Assembly: GCA_011754535.1 (NCBI GenBank)
Contig: JAAQVN010000001.1
Location: 3,472,001 to 3,536,000 of the forward strand
Source of the DNA: Enterobacter asburiae
GTDB lineage: Bacteria; Pseudomonadota; Gammaproteobacteria; Enterobacterales; Enterobacteriaceae
Reading direction: 5' to 3'
DNA: 64,000 nucleotides
The translations under genes were made by a program, and so were the position numbers. Below the pieces are notes generated by a model that had not been told where the DNA came from, did no database searches, and saw nothing but the letters and a program-made list of their open reading frames with translations. Of this stretch, positions 44,005 through 55,702 are shown piece by piece. Every line of letters starts with the position of its first letter. Position 1 is the stretch's first letter.

Positions 44005-45422
44005 TGATTGAATATCAGTTTATCACCGCGCTTTCTGACGCGGCTCCGCAATGCCATTTGATTGCCTCCACCTCCTGTACGCACTTGCCCGAAACGGCGC
44101 TTGTCGCGGAAATGCGCGATTCTGCCAGCATAGCTGACACCCGCTTTGGCTGCGCGCCGTTTGCCCGCATCACTCTGCTGCCGGAGGCGCTCTGGAATGA
44201 CGCACTTACTGAAAGCCTGCTTGCCGCCCTGCGACCGCTGATTGCCTCTCCCGTCAGCGCAGATATCGCGCTGGACGTAACAAATATCGACGACGTCGTC
44301 CTGGCGCAGGTTCTGCGCTTTCTCTTTAATCAGGCGCACAGGCTAAGCGATTTGCAGTTGAAGAAAAGCAGTGACGAGGTCCGTCTTCAGCGCATCACCG
44401 CGCTCTGTTTACCAGAACAGCAGGACCGACTGGCGGTTATTTTCCGCCAGCAGCAGGCTATCGCCCACGGTATGGTCGCGGCGCGACGCCTGGCGGATAT
44501 CCCGTCCGACCGCTGCACGCCGCAGTTTGTCGTCGAAGAGGCACAAAAACTCTGCGCTACCTTCCCCACCCTGCGCTGTGAAGTGTTGGATGAAAAGCAA
44601 ATCGTTGAGCAGGGGCTGGGGCTGCTGAACGCCGTCGGCAAAGGGGCGACCTGTCCGCCGCGTCTGCTGGCAATTCATTACGACGGCGTGTCTGACGGCC
44701 CGGTGCGCTGCTACGTGGGTAAAGGCATCACCTTCGATACCGGCGGCCTGTGGCTGAAGGAAGGCGCGGGCATGTACACCATGAAATACGACATGTGCGG
44801 CGCGGCCAACGTGCTGGGGCTGATGCTGACCGCCGCAGAGCTGGCGCTGCCCGTGCGCATCATGGGCGTGCTGGCGTTGGCGGAAAACGCCATCGGACCG
44901 GACGCCATGCAGCCCGGCACGGTGGCGACCGCCTGCAACGGCACCACCGTTGAAATCAACAACACCGATGCCGAAGGCCGACTGGTGCTGGCCGACGCCA
45001 TCGCCTGGGCCAGCCAGCGCCATCCGCAGGCGCGCTATGTCATTGATATGGCAACCTTAACAGGTGCGGTGGTGAAGGCGCTGGGGTATGAGCTGAGCGG
45101 GCTAATGACGCAGGATGAAGCGCTGCGCGCCGCGCTGACGCGGGCGGGTAAGCAGAGCGGCGATGAAGTGTGGTCCCTGCCTTTAGATGCGCGGCTGAAA
45201 AAGCAGACCGACAGCGCCATCGCCGATCTGTGCAACACCCCGACCAACAACGCGGCGATCAGCGCTTCGGCGGCGTGGCTGCTGCACCATTTCTGCCCGC
45301 CGACGATCCCGTGGGCGCATCTGGACATCAGCGGCACGGCGCTGTGGCGCGAGAATGGCAGGAGCGTGGCGTCGGGAAGACCGATTCCACTTTTGGTGGA
45401 GCACTTGCTGGGGGAGCTTTAG
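44001..45422 (+). CDS. M17 leucyl aminopeptidase-family protein
   Basis: 473-residue cytoplasmic metallo-aminopeptidase. A variable N-terminal domain (about 1-160) is followed by the catalytic domain with GKGITFDTGGLWLKEG, MKYDMCGAANVLG (metal Lys/Asp) and NTDAEGRLVLADA (the family signature). It is distinct from PepA and PepB, which are encoded elsewhere in enterobacteria. Start ATG 44001 overlaps the asparaginase stop, so translation is coupled to a now frameshifted gene. Likely breaks down peptides imported or released by the preceding genes; this is inference. Confidence 0.85.
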   Translation: MMIEYQFITALSDAAPQCHLIASTSCTHLPETALVAEMRDSASIADTRFGCAPFARITLLPEALWNDALTESLLAALRPLIASPVSADIALDVTNIDDVVLAQVLRFLFNQAHRLSDLQLKKSSDEVRLQRITALCLPEQQDRLAVIFRQQQAIAHGMVAARRLADIPSDRCTPQFVVEEAQKLCATFPTLRCEVLDEKQIVEQGLGLLNAVGKGATCPPRLLAIHYDGVSDGPVRCYVGKGITFDTGGLWLKEGAGMYTMKYDMCGAANVLGLMLTAAELALPVRIMGVLALAENAIGPDAMQPGTVATACNGTTVEINNTDAEGRLVLADAIAWASQRHPQARYVIDMATLTGAVVKALGYELSGLMTQDEALRAALTRAGKQSGDEVWSLPLDARLKKQTDSAIADLCNTPTNNAAISASAAWLLHHFCPPTIPWAHLDISGTALWRENGRSVASGRPIPLLVEHLLGEL

Positions 45423-45494
45423 CCCGGTGGCGCTACGCTTACCGAGCCTACGGGTGCCATATGTAGGCCGGGTAAGGCGTAGCCGCCACCCGGC
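45423..45494. repeat. REP/BIME element between the M17 gene and hda
   Basis: CCCGGTGGCGCTACGC / TTACC unit followed by its inverted partner GTAGGCCGGGTAAGGC / GCCGCCACCCGGC, with a short spacer. It lies between convergent genes and marks the right edge of the accessory block. Confidence 0.8.
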
Positions 45495-45498
45495 ATAA

Positions 45499-46200
45499 CT
45501 ACAGCTTGAGAATATCTTTAACAAACGGAATGGTCAGCTTGCGCTGGGCGGTAATCGAGGCGCGATCGAGCTGATCGAGCGTATCAAACAGGGTGCGCAT
45601 TTCGCGGTCCAGACGCTTGAGCAGGAAACGGCCCACGTCTTCCGGCAGCTCAAAGCCGCGCTGCTTTGCGCGCAGCTGTAACGCCTGAAGCTTATCTTCA
45701 TCCGACAGCGGCTGGAGCTTGTAGATTTGCCCCCAGTCCAGACGAGACGCCAGATCCGGCAGCCCCAGATTCAGCTGTCGCGGCGGTCGATCGCCGGTGA
45801 TCAGCAGCCGGGTTTTTCCCGACTCCAGAATGCGGTTGTAGAGGTTGAAGATCGCCATTTCCCACGGCTCATCCCCCGCCACGCATTCGATATTATCGAT
45901 GCAGACCAGCGAGAGATGTTCCATTCCCTCCAGCACCTCAGGCACGAACCAGGTACGTTTATCCAGCGGCACGTAGCCTACCGCGTCACCGCGCGCCGAA
46001 AGCTCCGCGCAGGCGGCATGCAGCAGGTGGCTGCGCCCCGCGCCTTCGCGTGACCAGATATAAATGTATCCGCTGTGATCCTGGCGCAGCACGTTTTGCA
46101 GTGCAGCCAGTAAAGAGGGGTTATCACCCGGCCAGAAACTCGCGAAAGTTTCGTCGTCAGGGAGATAAAGTGGCAGAGAGAGCTGTGCCGGTCCGTTCAG
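45499..46200 (-). CDS. hda: DnaA inactivator Hda, CTG start
   Basis: AAA+ protein that, with the DNA-loaded beta clamp, makes DnaA hydrolyse its ATP and prevents re-initiation. No ATG, GTG or TTG lies in frame between the upstream stop (14 codons before) and a GTG 36 codons inside the conserved region. The CTG at 46200 is preceded by GAGG five bases upstream and gives 233 residues, the E. coli length. N-terminal [10 protein letters not shown] is the beta-clamp-binding motif; [10 protein letters not shown] is Walker A and LVCIDNIE Walker B. Confidence 0.93.
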   Translation of the reverse strand: MNGPAQLSLPLYLPDDETFASFWPGDNPSLLAALQNVLRQDHSGYIYIWSREGAGRSHLLHAACAELSARGDAVGYVPLDKRTWFVPEVLEGMEHLSLVCIDNIECVAGDEPWEMAIFNLYNRILESGKTRLLITGDRPPRQLNLGLPDLASRLDWGQIYKLQPLSDEDKLQALQLRAKQRGFELPEDVGRFLLKRLDREMRTLFDTLDQLDRASITAQRKLTIPFVKDILKL

Positions 46201-46297
46201 AAATACCTCAACCAGAGATCTTACATAAAATCGGCGATGAGTTTAACACGGAACCTGCCAGGAGAGAACCGGGCGGATCGTCCACCCGGTTAAAGGA

Positions 46298-47587
46298 TCA
46301 ATGTGGCGCTTTTTCGCTTTCGTCAGCGTCCAGCACCACTTCTTCCGGGCGGATCACCGAGATCAGCTTGAAAATCAGGCTCAGGCCCACACCGACGATG
46401 GTCGCCAGCGCCATGCCCTTCAGCTCGGCCGCGCCAATATGCACCTTCGCACCGCTCACGCCGATGATCAGGATGACGGAGGTCAGGATCAGGTTTTGCG
46501 CTTTGCTGTAATCCACTTTGGATTCAATCAGTACGCGAATACCGGACGCGCCGATCACCCCGTACAGCAGCAGGGAAACGCCGCCCATCACCGGAACCGG
46601 GATAATCTGGATCGCTGCCGCCAGCTTGCCCACGCATGAGAGCAGAATGGCGATGATCGCCGCGCCGCCGATAACCCAGGTGCTGTAGACGCGGGTAATC
46701 GCCATCACGCCGATGTTTTCGCCGTAGGTGGTGTTTGGCGTGGAACCGAAGAATCCGGAGATGATAGTCGAGAAACCGTTGGCAAACATGGAGCGGTGCA
46801 GCCCCGGGTCGCGGATCAGGTCGCGCTTAATGATGTTCGCCGTCACCACCAGGTGGCCAACGTGCTCGGCAATCACTACCAGCGCGGCAGGCAGAATGGT
46901 GAAAATAGCAAACCATTCAAAGCGCGGGGTGTAGATGGTTGGCAGCGCGAACCAGGGTGCCTGAGCAATCGGGGTGGTATCCACCACGCCCATGACGAAG
47001 GAGAGCGCATAGCCCGCCAGCACGCCGATCAGGATCGGGATAATCGCCATAAAGCCGCGGAACAGCACGGAGCCAAACACCGTCACGCCCAGGGTTACCA
47101 GCGAGATAATGATGGTTTTGGAATCCGGCGACTGGCCGTCCGCAGGCAGCAGGCCGGCCATGTTCGCCGCCACGCCCGCCAGTTCCAGACCGATGACCGC
47201 AACGATAGCGCCCATCGCCGCAGGCGGGAACATCACGTCCAGCCAGCCGGTACCCGCTTTCTTCACGATGAAGGAGACCAGGCAGAACAGCACGCCGCAC
47301 ATGATAAAGCCGCCCAGCGCGACCTCATAACCCAGCGGCAGCAACAGTAGCACCGGCGAGATAAAGGCAAAGCTCGACCCGAGATACGCCGGGATTTTGC
47401 CTTTACAGATAAAGAGGTACAGCAGCGTACCGACGCCGTTGAACAGCAGTACGGTAGCCGGGTTAATGTGAAACAGGATTGGCACCAGCACGGTTGCGCC
47501 AAACATGGCGAACAGGTGCTGCAAACTAAGCGGGATAGTCTGTAAAAGCGGCGGTCTTTCACTCACCCCGATAGCACGGCGCGTCAT
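46298..47587 (-). CDS. uraA: Uracil permease UraA
   Basis: Proton-linked uracil importer of the NCS2 family in the inner membrane. 429 residues and about 14 helices. SGFFGSTPNTTYGENIGVMAITRVYS is the NCS2 signature, and Glu residues in IAEHVGH and TTYGENIG are the substrate-binding sites known for UraA. Downstream of upp in one operon, with a terminator-like hairpin between them. Confidence 0.97.
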   Translation of the reverse strand: MTRRAIGVSERPPLLQTIPLSLQHLFAMFGATVLVPILFHINPATVLLFNGVGTLLYLFICKGKIPAYLGSSFAFISPVLLLLPLGYEVALGGFIMCGVLFCLVSFIVKKAGTGWLDVMFPPAAMGAIVAVIGLELAGVAANMAGLLPADGQSPDSKTIIISLVTLGVTVFGSVLFRGFMAIIPILIGVLAGYALSFVMGVVDTTPIAQAPWFALPTIYTPRFEWFAIFTILPAALVVIAEHVGHLVVTANIIKRDLIRDPGLHRSMFANGFSTIISGFFGSTPNTTYGENIGVMAITRVYSTWVIGGAAIIAILLSCVGKLAAAIQIIPVPVMGGVSLLLYGVIGASGIRVLIESKVDYSKAQNLILTSVILIIGVSGAKVHIGAAELKGMALATIVGVGLSLIFKLISVIRPEEVVLDADESEKAPH

Positions 47588-47632
47588 AGTGTTTTCCTCT
47601 GTGTAGTATCGTTGTTGGTGTTTTATTCAAAA

Positions 47633-47661
47633 AAAAGCCGACTATCAAAGTCGGCTTATTT
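47633..47661 (-). terminator. Hairpin/terminator between upp and uraA
   Basis: AAGCCGAC / GTCGGCTT stem; on the minus strand it is followed by TTTTTTTTT, a full rho-independent terminator. Since upp-uraA is an operon, it probably lowers uraA expression relative to upp. Confidence 0.8.
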
Positions 47662-47673
47662 ATCGTTATTCGA

Positions 47674-48300
47674 TTATTTCGTACCAAAGATCTTATCGCC
47701 GGCATCGCCGAGCCCCGGGATGATGTACCCGTGCTCGTTCAGCCCCTGGTCGATAGAGGCGGTATACAGCTCAACGTCCGGGTGCGCTTTTTCCAGCGCC
47801 GCGATCCCTTCCGGTGCAGCCACCAGAACCAGCACCTTAATGCTGCTGCAGCCCGCTTTTTTCAGCAGGTCGATGGTGGCGATCATTGAACCGCCGGTCG
47901 CCAGCATTGGGTCAACCACCAGCGCCATACGCTCGTCGATGTTAGAGACCAGCTTCTGGAAATAAGGTACCGGCTCCAGCGTCTCTTCGTTACGGTAGAT
48001 ACCGACCACGCTGATGCGCGCGCTTGGGACGTGCTCCAGTACGCCTTCCATCATACCGAGACCGGCACGCAGGATAGGCACGACGGTAATTTTCTTACCT
48101 TTGATCTGCTCAACCTGCACCGGGCCGTTCCAGCCTTCGATGGTCACTTTTTCTGTTTCCAGATCAGAGGTCGCTTCGTAGGTCAGCAGGCTGCCCACTT
48201 CAGAAGCCAGTTCGCGAAAACGCTTCGTGCTGATGTCATGCTCACGCATCAGGCCCAACTTGTGTTTAACGAGTGGGTGTTTCACTTCCACAATCTTCAT
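47674..48300 (-). CDS. upp: Uracil phosphoribosyltransferase
   Basis: Salvage enzyme that makes UMP from uracil and PRPP. 208 residues from MKIVEVKHP (ATG at 48300); the frame is open further up but the extension is not conserved. The PRPP loop is [12 protein letters not shown], and the uracil-binding C-terminal part contains [12 protein letters not shown]. Traps uracil brought in by UraA. Confidence 0.98.
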   Translation of the reverse strand: MKIVEVKHPLVKHKLGLMREHDISTKRFRELASEVGSLLTYEATSDLETEKVTIEGWNGPVQVEQIKGKKITVVPILRAGLGMMEGVLEHVPSARISVVGIYRNEETLEPVPYFQKLVSNIDERMALVVDPMLATGGSMIATIDLLKKAGCSSIKVLVLVAAPEGIAALEKAHPDVELYTASIDQGLNEHGYIIPGLGDAGDKIFGTK

Positions 48301-48404
48301 TCTCTTTCTCCTCTGAGGTGGCATCCGCAAAAAAATCGCGGGATTATACCGCTTTTTTCGGATTGCGCCATACCCATGTTGCTGACAGGGATCAAGCAAA
48401 GACA

Positions 48405-48429
48405 AAAAACCGGAGACAGGTCTCCGGCT
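48405..48429 (-). terminator. Terminator after the 6-phospho-beta-glucosidase gene
   Basis: CCGGAGA / TCTCCGG stem with a four-base loop, followed on the minus strand by TTTTTTG. It lies between bglA and upp and insulates the inserted gene from upp. Confidence 0.85.
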
Positions 48430-48443
48430 TAAGTGTGAGGTTC

Positions 48444-48513
48444 TGCCCGGTGGCGCTACGCTTACGCGGGCCTACGTGTAGTGTAGGTCGGGTAAGCGTT
48501 AGCGCCACCCGAC
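48444..48513. repeat. REP/BIME element after the 6-phospho-beta-glucosidase gene
   Basis: GCCCGGTGGCGCTACGC unit and inverted GTAGGTCGGGTAAGC / GCGCCACCCGAC unit, directly downstream of the bglA-type gene. Confidence 0.8.
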
Positions 48514-48515
48514 AA

Positions 48516-49985
<1,470 letters not shown>

Positions 49986-49990
49986 TTACA

Positions 49991-50002
49991 GAAACCGGTT
50001 TC
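49991..50002. promoter_or_regulatory. Palindromic operator 1 (AscG/LacI-family type)
   Basis: GAAACCGGTTTC, a perfect 12-base palindrome about 45 bases before the bglA ATG. It agrees with the operator I recall for the E. coli AscG repressor (TGAAACCGGTTTCA). Confidence 0.7.
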
Positions 50003-50047
50003 ATTTCGATGATGTGCAAAGGGGATATCCGTTGCAAGCAGTTCTCC

Positions 50048-50059
50048 GAAACCGGTTTC
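50048..50059. promoter_or_regulatory. Palindromic operator 2 (AscG/LacI-family type)
   Basis: Second exact copy of GAAACCGGTTTC, 57 bases centre to centre from the first. Paired operators at this spacing allow two dimers to bind together or loop the promoter. purM is divergent, but its own PurR box lies farther right. Confidence 0.7.
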
Positions 50060-50135
50060 ATTTTCGTGAACGGAGTCAAGTTTGGCTGCATTTACAGGCT
50101 ATGCAGAAAAAAAGATCCCCACGTCCAGAATAGGC

Positions 50136-50151
50136 TCGCAAACGTTTGCCT
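50136..50151. promoter_or_regulatory. PurR box of purM
   Basis: TCGCAAACGTTTGCCT keeps the full CGCAAACGTTTGC core of the PurR consensus. It lies about 62 bases before the purM start codon. Confidence 0.8.
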
Positions 50152-50209
50152 GGACTGTTAGAATTGCGCCGATTTTTCTTACTAGCTATGCAATCGCGTG
50201 GGGATTTAA

Positions 50210-51888
<1,679 letters not shown>

Positions 51889-51895
51889 TTTGTTA

Positions 51896-51931
51896 TGTCG
51901 GGTGGCGCTGCTGCGCTTACCCGACCTGTAC
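51896..51931. repeat. Single REP unit after purN
   Basis: TGTCGGGTGGCGCTGCTGCG / TTACCCGACCTGTAC: one REP hairpin without the inverted partner seen in the other elements here. Confidence 0.7.
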
Positions 51932-51989
51932 ATTGCATTACCCGATATTCCCTCCCCCAACCCGCTAAAATCCCCAACAAAAAAAATAA

Positions 51990-52008
51990 CTGTCATACTT
52001 TTCTGGCA
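51990..52008 (+). promoter_or_regulatory. Possible Pho-box material upstream of ppk
   Basis: An exact CTGTCAT half site is followed by CTGGCA 13 bases later instead of the expected 11, and a CTGTTGGACAT comes next. ppk is PhoB-controlled in related bacteria. The spacing departs from consensus, so this is tentative. Confidence 0.3.
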
Positions 52009-52095
52009 CTGTTGGACATATCGTGGAAATGCTCGCCATAATAAGGACGAGACGGATTTACCACGTCCTGTGATTGAACTGGAGTGTGAGCTGTA

Positions 52096-54156
52096 ATGGG
52101 TCAGGAAAAGTTATATATCGAGAAAGAGCTAAGCTGGTTAGCATTTAACGAACGTGTACTCCAGGAAGCGGCAGACAAAAGTAACCCGCTGATCGAACGC
52201 ATGCGTTTTTTAGGCATTTATTCCAACAACCTGGATGAGTTCTACAAGGTTCGCTTTGCCGAGCTGAAAAGACGGATCATCATCAGCGAAGAACAGGGCT
52301 TAAACTCGCACTCGCGGCATCTGCTGGGCAAAATCCAGTCCCGCGTGTTGAAAGCCGATCAGGAATTTGACGGCCTGTATAACGAACTGCTGCTGGAGAT
52401 GGCGCGCAATCAAATCTTCCTGATTAACGAACGTCAGCTTTCCGTTAACCAACAAAGCTGGCTGCGTCACTACTTTAAACACTACCTGCGCCAGCACATT
52501 ACCCCGATTCTCATCAACCGCGAAACCGACCTGGTGCAGTTCCTCAAGGATGACTATACCTACCTGGCGGTGGAAATTATTCGCGGTGAATCCATCCGTT
52601 ACGCCCTGCTGGAGATCCCGTCCGATAAGGTTCCGCGCTTTGTGAACCTGCCGCCGGAGACCCCGCGCAGACGCAAGCCGATGATCCTGCTGGATAACAT
52701 CCTGCGCTACTGTCTGGACGACATCTTCAAAGGCTTCTTCGATTACGATGCCTTAAACGCCTACTCGATGAAGATGACCCGTGACGCCGAATATGACCTG
52801 GTGCACGAGATGGAAGCCAGCCTGATGGAGCTAATGTCCTCCAGCCTGAAACAGCGCCTGACGGCCGAGCCGGTGCGCTTTGTCTATCAGCGCGATATGC
52901 CGGACGCCATGGTGGAGATGCTGCGCGAGAAACTGACCATTTCGCGCTATGACTCCATCGTGCCGGGTGGCCGTTACCACAACTTTAAAGACTTTATTGG
53001 CTTCCCGAACGTCGGCAAAGCCAATCTGGTGAACAAGCCGCTGCCGCGACTGCGCCATCTGTGGTTCGATAAGTTCCGCAACGGGTTCGACGCCATTCGC
53101 GAGCGCGACGTGCTGCTCTACTATCCGTATCACACGTTTGAGCACGTGCTGGAGCTGCTGCGTCAGGCCTCCTTCGACCCGAGCGTGCTGGCGATCAAAA
53201 TCAACATCTACCGCGTGGCAAAAGATTCCCGCATCATCGATGCGATGATCCACGCGGCGCACAACGGCAAAAAAGTGACCGTGGTGGTTGAGCTGCAGGC
53301 GCGCTTCGACGAAGAGGCAAACATTCACTGGGCGCGCCGTCTGACGGAAGCCGGTGTGCACGTGATCTTCTCCGCGCCGGGGCTGAAAATTCACGCCAAG
53401 CTGTTCCTGATTTCGCGCAAAGAGGGCGACGACGTGGTGCGTTATGCCCACATCGGCACCGGGAACTTTAACGAAAAAACCGCACGGATTTACACCGACT
53501 ACTCGCTGCTGACCGCCGATGCCCGCATCACTAACGAGGTGCGCCGGGTCTTTAACTTTATCGAAAACCCGTACCGCCCGGTAAGCTTCGATTATCTGCT
53601 GGTCTCCCCGCAGAACTCGCGCCGCCTGCTGTACGATATGATCGATAAAGAGATCGCCAATGCCCAGAAAGGCTTGTCGTCCGGCATCACGCTGAAGCTT
53701 AACAACCTGGTCGACAAAGGACTGGTGGACAGGCTCTATGCAGCGTCCAGCTCCGGTGTGCCGGTTAACCTGCTGATCCGCGGCATGTGCTCGCTTATCC
53801 CCGAACTGGAAGGCATTAGCGACAATATTCGCGTTATCAGCATCGTTGACCGCTACCTGGAGCACGATCGGGTCTATATTTTCGATAATGCGGGCGATAA
53901 ACAGGTCTATCTCTCTTCGGCAGACTGGATGACGCGCAATATTGACTATCGAATTGAAGTCGCAACCCCGCTGCTGGATCCGCGTCTGAAACAGCGTATC
54001 CTCGACATTATCGAGATCCTGTTCAGCGATACGGTAAAAGCGCGCTATATCGACAAAGAACTCAGTAACCGCTACGTACCGCGCGGCAATCGCCGTAAAG
54101 TGCGGTCACAGCTGGCGATTTACGACTATATCAAATCACTCGAGCAACCCGATTAA
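52096..54156 (+). CDS. ppk: Polyphosphate kinase 1
   Basis: Membrane-associated enzyme that polymerises the gamma phosphate of ATP into inorganic polyphosphate. 686 residues (E. coli 688). [16 protein letters not shown] at the N-terminus, then two phospholipase-D-like catalytic domains: [11 protein letters not shown] carries the autophosphorylated His (about 435), and [10 protein letters not shown] a second essential His (about 590). ppx follows after three bases. Confidence 0.98.
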   Translation: MGQEKLYIEKELSWLAFNERVLQEAADKSNPLIERMRFLGIYSNNLDEFYKVRFAELKRRIIISEEQGLNSHSRHLLGKIQSRVLKADQEFDGLYNELLLEMARNQIFLINERQLSVNQQSWLRHYFKHYLRQHITPILINRETDLVQFLKDDYTYLAVEIIRGESIRYALLEIPSDKVPRFVNLPPETPRRRKPMILLDNILRYCLDDIFKGFFDYDALNAYSMKMTRDAEYDLVHEMEASLMELMSSSLKQRLTAEPVRFVYQRDMPDAMVEMLREKLTISRYDSIVPGGRYHNFKDFIGFPNVGKANLVNKPLPRLRHLWFDKFRNGFDAIRERDVLLYYPYHTFEHVLELLRQASFDPSVLAIKINIYRVAKDSRIIDAMIHAAHNGKKVTVVVELQARFDEEANIHWARRLTEAGVHVIFSAPGLKIHAKLFLISRKEGDDVVRYAHIGTGNFNEKTARIYTDYSLLTADARITNEVRRVFNFIENPYRPVSFDYLLVSPQNSRRLLYDMIDKEIANAQKGLSSGITLKLNNLVDKGLVDRLYAASSSGVPVNLLIRGMCSLIPELEGISDNIRVISIVDRYLEHDRVYIFDNAGDKQVYLSSADWMTRNIDYRIEVATPLLDPRLKQRILDIIEILFSDTVKARYIDKELSNRYVPRGNRRKVRSQLAIYDYIKSLEQPD

Positions 54157-54159
54157 CCT

Positions 54160-55698
54160 ATGCCGATAAATGATAAGACCCCACGCCCGCAGGAATTCGC
54201 CGCGGTCGATCTTGGCTCTAACAGTTTTCACATGGTCATCGCCCGTGAGGTGGATGGCGCGCTGCAGATCATCGGTCGTCTGAAGCAGCGCGTACACCTG
54301 GCGGATGGGCTTGATGAGCGCAGCATGCTCAGCGAAGAGGCGATGGAGCGCGGCCTGAACTGCCTGTCGCTGTTTGCTGAACGCCTGCAGGGCTTCTCGC
54401 CCTCCAGCGTGTGCATCGTGGGCACCCACACTCTGCGCCAGGCGCTGAACGCGCCGGAGTTCCTCAAGCGGGCCGAAAAAGTGATCCCCTACCCGATTGA
54501 GATCATCTCCGGTAACGAGGAAGCGCGTCTGATTTTCATGGGCGTTGAACACACCCAGCCGGAAAAAGGCCGCAAGCTGGTGATCGACATCGGCGGTGGC
54601 TCAACGGAGCTGGTGATCGGCGAAGATTTTGAGCCTCGCCTGGTGGAGAGCCGCCGTATGGGCTGCGTCAGCTTCGCGCAGATGTATTTCCCGGGCGGCA
54701 CCATCACCCGCGAGAACTTCCAGCGGGCAAAAATGGCTGCGATCCAGAAGCTGGAAAACCTGGCCTGGCAGTACCGCATTCAGGGCTGGAACGTGGCGCT
54801 GGGCGCGTCGGGCACCATCAAGGCGGCGCATGAGGTGCTGCTGGCGATGGGTGAAAAAGACGGCTTTATCACGCCTGAACGCCTGACCCTGCTGACTGAA
54901 GAGGTGCTGAAGCATAAAAGTTTTGACGCCTTAAGCCTGCCGGGGCTTTCCGACGAGCGTAAGGCAGTCTTCGTGCCGGGTCTGGCTATTCTCTGCGGCG
55001 TATTCGACGCGCTGGCGATTAAAGAGCTGCGCCTCTCCGACGGTGCGCTGCGTGAGGGGGTGCTGTATGAGATGGAAGGCCGCTTCCGTCATCAGGATAT
55101 TCGCAGCCGCACCGCCCAAAGCCTGGCCAACCAGTACAACATCGACCGCGAGCAGGCGAAGCGCGTGCTGGAAACCACGGTGCAGATGTACGAACAGTGG
55201 CAGGAACAGAACCCCAAGCTCGCGCACCCGCAGCTTGCCGCTCTGCTGAAATGGGCCGCGATGCTGCACGAAGTGGGGCTAAACATCAACCACAGCGGGA
55301 TGCACCGCCACTCGGCCTATATTCTGCAAAACAGCGATCTGCCCGGCTTCAACCAGGAGCAGCAAACCATGATGGCAACCCTGGTGCGCTATCACCGCAA
55401 AGCCATCAAGCTCGACGATCTGCCGCGCTTCACGCTGTTTAAGAAAAAGCAGTTCCTGCCGTTAATTCAGCTTCTGCGTCTGGGCGTGCTGCTGAATAAT
55501 CAGCGGCAGGCGACCACCACGCCGCCGACGCTGAAGCTGAAAACCGACGATCACCACTGGACGCTGAGCTTCCCGCACGACTGGTTTAGCCAGAACGCGC
55601 TGGTCCTGCTGGACCTGGAAAAAGAGCAGCAGTACTGGGAAGCGGTCACCGGCTGGATGCTCAAAATCGAGGAAGAGAGCGCCGACGTCGCCGCGTAA
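54160..55698 (+). CDS. ppx: Exopolyphosphatase
   Basis: Removes terminal phosphates from long polyphosphate; the family also handles pppGpp. 512 residues. The actin-like ATPase fold shows [15 protein letters not shown] (about 14-28) and [14 protein letters not shown] (about 140-153). The C-terminal half is an HD-like domain with [19 protein letters not shown]. It forms an operon with ppk and ends four bases from the convergent yfgF stop. Confidence 0.98.
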   Translation: MPINDKTPRPQEFAAVDLGSNSFHMVIAREVDGALQIIGRLKQRVHLADGLDERSMLSEEAMERGLNCLSLFAERLQGFSPSSVCIVGTHTLRQALNAPEFLKRAEKVIPYPIEIISGNEEARLIFMGVEHTQPEKGRKLVIDIGGGSTELVIGEDFEPRLVESRRMGCVSFAQMYFPGGTITRENFQRAKMAAIQKLENLAWQYRIQGWNVALGASGTIKAAHEVLLAMGEKDGFITPERLTLLTEEVLKHKSFDALSLPGLSDERKAVFVPGLAILCGVFDALAIKELRLSDGALREGVLYEMEGRFRHQDIRSRTAQSLANQYNIDREQAKRVLETTVQMYEQWQEQNPKLAHPQLAALLKWAAMLHEVGLNINHSGMHRHSAYILQNSDLPGFNQEQQTMMATLVRYHRKAIKLDDLPRFTLFKKKQFLPLIQLLRLGVLLNNQRQATTTPPTLKLKTDDHHWTLSFPHDWFSQNALVLLDLEKEQQYWEAVTGWMLKIEEESADVAA

Positions 55699-55702
55699 CG
55701 GC

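Noticed and set aside
46262..46297. Hairpin CCGGG/CCCGG after uraA as a terminator
   Set aside because: The stem is short with an 11-base loop and no T run on the uraA strand, so I did not call it.
52831..53865. A 344-codon minus-strand frame inside ppk
   Set aside because: Mirror frame of ppk with no ribosome site and His/Gln/Val-rich composition; ppk itself is intact.
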